Source: Leptodontidium sp. MPI-SDFR-AT-0119 (taxonomy: Eukaryota; Ascomycota; Leotiomycetes; Helotiales; Leptodontidiaceae). Taken from it: a stretch of 64,000 nt of DNA. The notes under the pieces were generated by a model. That model was not told where the DNA came from. It saw only the letters and a list, made by a program, of their open reading frames with translations, and searched no databases. Where the stretch lies: positions 1,302,001 to 1,366,000 of the forward strand of contig JAHLEZ010000013.1 in the NCBI GenBank assembly GCA_020726505.1, given 5' to 3'. Positions within the stretch are counted from its first letter, which is position 1; each line of letters opens with the position of its first letter. Below are positions 59,241-64,000 of the stretch, one piece after another. The translations under genes were made by a program, and so were the position numbers.

Positions 59241-59460
59241 TATCACGTAGAATACTAAAGGGGTAGAGAAGTGAGAATTAGTGAAGTAGTGGGGAGTAGA
59301 AGATTAATTAAGAAGTACTCTGCCCTCTTGTTAAGAGAGAGAAAGGTTCGTTATTTAAAGTAAAGTGAGTAAGTTTAGCTAGTTATAAGTATATAAAAAG
59401 CGTACCTAGCCGTTCAGTGGGCTCGCGTAAGAGGTGTCACTAGTTATATACTGTAATACA
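59241..59460 (-). repeat. 3-prime LTR of a second family 1 Copia-type element
   Basis: The 220-bp match to 4821-5036 is in the same orientation. On the minus strand it starts TGTATTACAG, and directly upstream of it reads aactaagggg, a short polypurine tract as expected before a 3-prime LTR. The internal region therefore lies to its right (59461-63306). Confidence 0.65.
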
Positions 59461-59571
59461 CCCCTTAGTTATAAAGCGACTACGTTAAGCTAAAAGTAAA
59501 TAGAAAAATAATATTTAGTAGTATAAGAGTTTATTTTATTTATAAATTTTCCTTTAGTAATAATAATAACT

Positions 59572-59572
<1 letters not shown>

Positions 59573-59609
<37 letters not shown>
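59573..59609. repeat. Trinucleotide microsatellite (TAA)12
   Basis: About 12 uninterrupted TAA units within AT-rich repeat DNA, probably from slippage. Confidence 0.9.
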
Positions 59610-59610
<1 letters not shown>

Positions 59611-60493
59611 TCTTTTATAAGTTAAGTAGTGTTCCCTTAGTATAATAATCGAAGTCAAAGGATCGGGATTTAACTAGCTAATTATAAGACCGAATTTATA
59701 AGGGCTAATTATAATAAACAGATCTCTTCTAACGCTAGTACTATTCTGGCTCGTTTCCCCGCCGCCCCCTCCTCCCCTGCCGCCACTTCTAAGTGTTCCG
59801 CCGTGGCTAATATACTCGTAAATATTTAAAAGTATACTCTAAATAATATTTTAAGTTAAATCTCTTCTTCTTTTTCTTCTTTAAGAATTTTCTCTTCTTA
59901 AGGTTAGAGTTTACTTACTCCCTTTATAGAATTAAGTTCCTCCTTTACTAGAGGCTAAAGAGAGCCCTCTATGACCCCTCTTACGCTTTCCTCTCCCGCC
60001 GGTTTTATTAGCTCCTTTAACGACGAGTTCGTTAACGTTATTAAAACCGCTGAAATTAAAAAAAAGAAGATTATATTAATTATAAGCGCGCGACATATAA
60101 TGCCTTACTAATACTATATTCGTTTAGCCCTTAATGATAAGAATAGTAAGGATAGTTTATTACTTAGTATTTACTAGGAGAATATTATTAGGCGCGGTAT
60201 TTAATACTTTTAGTACTTTTTGGGGTATAAATGTGTCCTTTACTTTATTAAGGTGGCTCCCTTTATTACTCGTCTTATTAAGGCGATTAAGGCTAACGAG
60301 CCTTAAAGTGTAAGTGATTATAAAAACCCATTTATTAAGCTTGTTAATATTGAAAAGAAGTGATACTTGGTGTGAATGATGATTCTATTGTACGGGGGAT
60401 TTCTAGGTCTATATAACTACTCTAGCTAATCACGTGTATATTCGCTTATATAACCTAATTAGGTGTTGGCTTGCGAATTGCCGGAAACTAGAG

Positions 60494-60602
60494 CTTCTGA
60501 GGTTTAAAACACGGAAGCCAAGGCTTCCGACAGCTACTGTTTTAGCCCTAAATAACCTCTTACCAGAAGCCAAAGCTTCTGAGGCTTCAACACACGGAAG
60601 CC
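60494..60602. repeat. 82-bp spaced duplication with palindromic GGAAGCC cores
   Basis: A motif (cttctgagg...cacggaagcc) occurs at 60494 and again 82 bp later at 60576. Within it CGGAAGCC-AA-GGCTTCCG (60512-60529) is a perfect palindrome, and AGAAGC-CAAA-GCTTCT (60565-60580) is a second hairpin. The GC-rich hairpins stand out in AT-rich DNA. Confidence 0.6.
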
Positions 60603-63306
60603 GGAGGTTTATACGAGTTACTAGGTAGTTGAGCTGTATACTAAGCTGTATGCTTAATATAATCTTATAAATATTATAAGTTTCTTAACTAATATCGAGT
60701 TACTCTTTAAATAACTTTAGAGTTAAAGGAGGATAAGTGCTTATAAGCGGTAGTAGTATACTTCTAGGGCTTAAAACCCCTTATATAACTAAGTTACCCT
60801 TTATATTTACGAGTTTACGTTACGTTACGTTGTTTTTATATAAGGCGGGGCTTAAGAACTCTTAAATAATTAAGTTACCCTTTATATTTACTTTAAAAGG
60901 TTTAGATTCCTAGAAATGTCCTTAGTAGTAATAAAGGGCGGATTTTAAGGGCTAGCCACTTTAATAACACTACTTTTTAGTCTTAATAAATGAAATTTAA
61001 AGTAAACATTATAACTCTTATATTATACTTAAAATAAGTAATAAAAATATAAGAAATAAAGGAGATATATAATTTAAAAGAATATAAGTTAAATTAAAAG
61101 GAAGATTTTATAATAAAAAGATTAAGAAAGCTATAAAGTAGTAAAGATTTATACTTTAACGTCCTTTAAGTTTAAAAGAGCTTAGAAATAATCGAATTAT
61201 TAATAAGTGAAGTTCTTTATAAGTCTATTAGCCGGCATTTTTATTATAAATAAATAAGTAATCTCAAAAGTACCCTTAAAGTACTCTAAACGAAGCTATA
61301 TATTTTAAATATTAACGTGGCGAAGCTTTATTATAATTCGCTCGCCCTTATTAATAATTAGTCGAATTATTTACTTATTATTATAATAGAGTTTTTAGAC
61401 TTCTCTTAAGTTAAGAAGGATCTTTATAAATAGCCTTTTAAGCGTTATTATTACCTTAGTAGTTCTCTCGACTCTTAGTAACTCTACTTTAGTAGTTAAA
61501 GTAGTAATTATAGCTTATAAATTAGTTTTCTAGTTAAAAATACCTCCGAAAAGAGTAGCAGTAAAGCCTTAGGATAATCGTCGAGTCTCGGCATTATCGG
61601 CAAAAGAGGTGTTTAAGGTAATAAACAGTTAAATTTCTTATTATTCTATTGAGTATTAAATAACTAAGTATTAAGTGCTTTATAGGTATTTAATAGTCTA
61701 ATTTATAGCCTTAATATACTCTTCGCTTAGATTTATTAAGAAGTGAGATAATCGCGAAGTTATATATATAATATTAGGTTTTATAAGAATAGCCGAGTAA
61801 AGTACTAATTTAACTTTTTCTTAATACTCTTTTACTCGACTAAAGGGAGTAATACCTTTGTACTTAGTAAGCTCGATTCCTAGGAGTAATATACTCCTTA
61901 GTAAAGATGTTATTAAATTAAATTTATTAGCGATTTTCTTATATATATATTATAAATAAGAGAAATCGTTTCTTAGATTTAATTCTTAATAATCTTAACT
62001 TTAAGAAACTAGTTTATTGTCTTTATTTCGCGAAGTTCGTATACTTAATAAATTCTAGTAATTATAACTTTAGTTAAAGTGTAATCGTCTTTATAATAAA
62101 AAATTAAAAAATTATTTATAAAGAATAATACAAATATCTTTCTCTTTTAATTAAAAAATATATAAGGTTCTTCTTTATTTATAATTAAATAAAGTTATAT
62201 AAGAGTCTTAGTAAACTCCTTATATTATAAATAAAGAGAGTCCCTTATATTATATAATACTTAATTAACCTCGACGTATAAGCTATAAGAGCAATAACTA
62301 TCTAGTAACTGACATAAGACTAGTGGCGAATCTTTAGTTTAAACTATATTAATAAATACGTTAATAACGTTAAATTACTATATTTCTAAGTTAAAATACG
62401 CGGCTAAAGTTATAGCTAATCGAAAGCTCTTTAATACGAGGGTTACGGCGTATATTAAGAGTATAATAGCCTTGTCTTAGAGATCGCCTCGTATAACTAG
62501 CCTTTATCGGCATCGAGAAATATAATTATCTAGAGCCTCTTTATAAGTAAAAACTTATATTAATAATATAAGTTTTATTAATTTAACTTCAGTTTCTTTT
62601 ATAACTTTTTAATAGTCTCTAGATTTTAGGTTTTTGATTTCAAGCTCGGCGTCGGCCTTAAATTACTCTTCGAACTAATAATTTATTAAATCTTTCTAGG
62701 ACCTTGGCTCCTTAAGAGTATTTTTCCAATAAACTCGAAATAACTTTATTTTTAAAGTACTTAAGCTAAAGTCTAGTACTAAAATCTTCTTTAATTCCTT
62801 TAATTTAAGAAGAATTATTATAAAGATTACACTATATAATATAATAAGTTTTTCACCCCCTTAATCTTTAAATAAATAAAGAGTTATAAAGGAAGTATTA
62901 AAATACTTAGAGATTACTTAATTAAAATTAATTATTATTACGCTTTATATTATTTCTATAGAACTTATAGTTATATAAATTAGTAAATTGGTTCTAGTGA
63001 TTTAATCACTTTTACGTTAATTATATACTCCTTTTTATAGTAGTTTACTTAGTCGTAAAGAGGCTTTAGTGATTCGCTTACTCTAGTGTTAGGGCTTTAC
63101 TCCCTTTAGTTTTAACTAACACTTTTTCTTAATTAAAGAGGCCTCTCTAATTCCGATTTACTTAATTAGTTTATTTTTACTTAATTTTATAGGAGAGGCT
63201 TTATTTATAGTAAGTATTATTAGCTCACTTATATACGCAAGGGCGTCATTTACTACTTAAGTAGGGGCTTCTTTTATTATAATAAGTAAATATATGTCGG
63301 AATTAT

Positions 63307-63466
63307 TGTTACGACAGGTAAGCCTCGGCTAGGTCAGGGGTCCGAAACAGGTCCGACTCCCCTCTAACTCCCTATATATATGGCTCCCTCCTGTAAAGTA
63401 GCTCTGTAGTTTTGTATTCTAAGTGTTAAGTCAACCTTCTGCGGCCACGGCTCTTATGTCGTGACA
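63307..63466 (+). repeat. 5-prime LTR of the right-end element
   Basis: This 160-bp LTR has 10-bp near-perfect inverted termini (TGTTACGACA and TGTCGTGACA). A TATATATA box lies at about 63374-63381. The partner LTR is outside the window, so no target duplication can be tested. Confidence 0.6.
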
Positions 63467-64000
63467 TTATACAAAACTCCTCTACGTGCGTCTAGAGTAT
63501 TTGCTGCTACTACTGTCGCTACTGTCCTTCTGCTACTCGATTGGATTAGAGTCGTTGATTCTATCGTCGATACCACCTACCTTACTCTCTACACGCATTC
63601 TCACCTATATACGACTCCTCCATATCTGGCCTGTTACCTCCGGTACTATATAATATAACACTTCCGAATTAAACCTTTTTCCTTGATTCCTTTCCTTTAT
63701 AAAATGGACTTCTAATAACAACTATAAGCTCTTCGCCAGTAATTCACTGACGAGCTCGCTTATAGAGACTCCTAAATCGATGCTCTCTCTTTAATAATTA
63801 CTTCTTTATAGAGCTCGTTGACCCTACTTTAGGAGTAAGTCCAAGTGCGATTAAAAGTAATTCTTAAGAGGCCTAAGCGTCGGCTCCTAGATCCTCTAAA
63901 GTTTGACGGCACCTAATTACACTACAATACTTGGCTAGCGCAACTTCAGCTCGTGCTTGGCGTCAATAGCGAGGCAATTAGCGATTCGCAAGCTCAATTT
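63307..64000 (+). mobile_element. 5-prime end of a younger LTR retrotransposon, running off the window
   Basis: An LTR of 160 bp (63307-63466) begins TGTTACGACA and ends TGTCGTGACA. The following sequence keeps normal composition. From about 63848 the plus strand reads a gag-like protein: KRPKRRLLDPLKFDGT, then one stop (TAA, probably from CAA), then TWLAQLQLVLGVNSEAI. That is the start of an LTR-element gag domain, probably Ty3/Gypsy type. The insertion point lies inside the family 1 Copia copy at 63306. The class call is tentative because pol lies outside the window. Confidence 0.6.

Larger units (their letters stand above)
59461..63306 (-). mobile_element. Second family 1 Copia-type element, 3-prime part
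   Basis: The right part (about 61684-63306) repeats 1 to 1640 almost base for base in the same orientation and includes the reverse-transcriptase region. The left part would be RNase H and 3-prime sequence. It is AT-rich and stop-filled. It is cut at 63306 by the insertion of a younger LTR element. It contains a (TAA)n microsatellite at 59573-59609 and palindromic GGAAGCC motifs near 60512-60580. Confidence 0.65.

Noticed and set aside
1..64000. CRISPR arrays, prokaryotic operons, rRNA or tRNA genes
   Set aside because: Gene structure is eukaryotic with spliceosomal introns. No regularly spaced repeats and no cloverleaf or rRNA sequence were recognised by eye; a tRNAscan run would be needed to exclude a tRNA formally.

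Overview
The window comes from a filamentous ascomycete (Pezizomycotina). The support is: short introns (about 44 to 104 bp, GT-AG, with CTAAC/CTGAC-like branch points), a Zn2Cys6 regulator, clustered oxidative enzymes, and long AT-rich blocks of LTR retrotransposons in which coding frames are littered with TAA/TAG and TpA steps. That pattern is what repeat-induced point mutation (RIP) leaves. The species cannot be told from the sequence.

Layout. Positions 1-29.2 kb and 57.3-64 kb are AT-rich, gene-empty and built of degraded, nested Ty1/Copia-type elements. One element (8370-17318) sits inside another with a perfect 5-bp target duplication. It is itself hit by a solo LTR (15468-15769), also with a perfect duplication. 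A second, inverted copy of the host element (21739-27540) keeps the empty site. A 198-bp unit of unknown class occurs three times, twice as terminal inverted repeats of a 1.4-kb element. The same LTR families lie on both sides of the gene island. At the far right a younger element begins at 63307 and runs off the end.

Between them, 30.1-56.3 kb is a GC-balanced island with ten protein genes: a short-chain dehydrogenase (30.1 kb), a small secreted SnoaL-like protein (32 kb), a Zn2Cys6 transcription factor (37.5 kb), a long fumarylacetoacetase (40.5-42.1 kb), an FAD phenol-hydroxylase-type monooxygenase (42.7 kb), a ToxD/enoyl-reductase-type MDR protein (45.7 kb), a VOC-fold extradiol dioxygenase (47.7 kb), a short FAH-family hydrolase/isomerase (49.3 kb), a cytochrome P450 (51.3 kb) and a CocE/NonD-type serine hydrolase (54.2 kb). 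The left third of the island (33.3-36.6 kb) carries a TA-flanked inverted-repeat element, a solo LTR and a degraded repeat.

How the genes may work together (inference): the hydrolase, P450 and dehydrogenases would free and trim an aromatic substrate. The FAD enzyme would hydroxylate it to a catechol or hydroquinone, the VOC enzyme would open the ring by extradiol cleavage, and the two FAH-superfamily enzymes would hydrolyse or isomerise the ring-opened dioxo acid. The zinc-cluster protein would control the set. Three gene pairs (fumarylacetoacetase/FAD enzyme, dioxygenase/short FAH, P450/hydrolase) are divergent and could share promoters. There is no PKS, NRPS or terpene synthase, so the set reads as catabolic or detoxifying.

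Several genes carry lesions: one +1 frameshift in the MDR gene, two +1 shifts in homopolymers of the short FAH gene, a GG instead of AG acceptor in the hydrolase, and an in-frame TGA near the end of the regulator. Either the cluster is decaying or the assembly has small errors. Exon models were made by eye from reading frame, splice signals and remembered family conservation.
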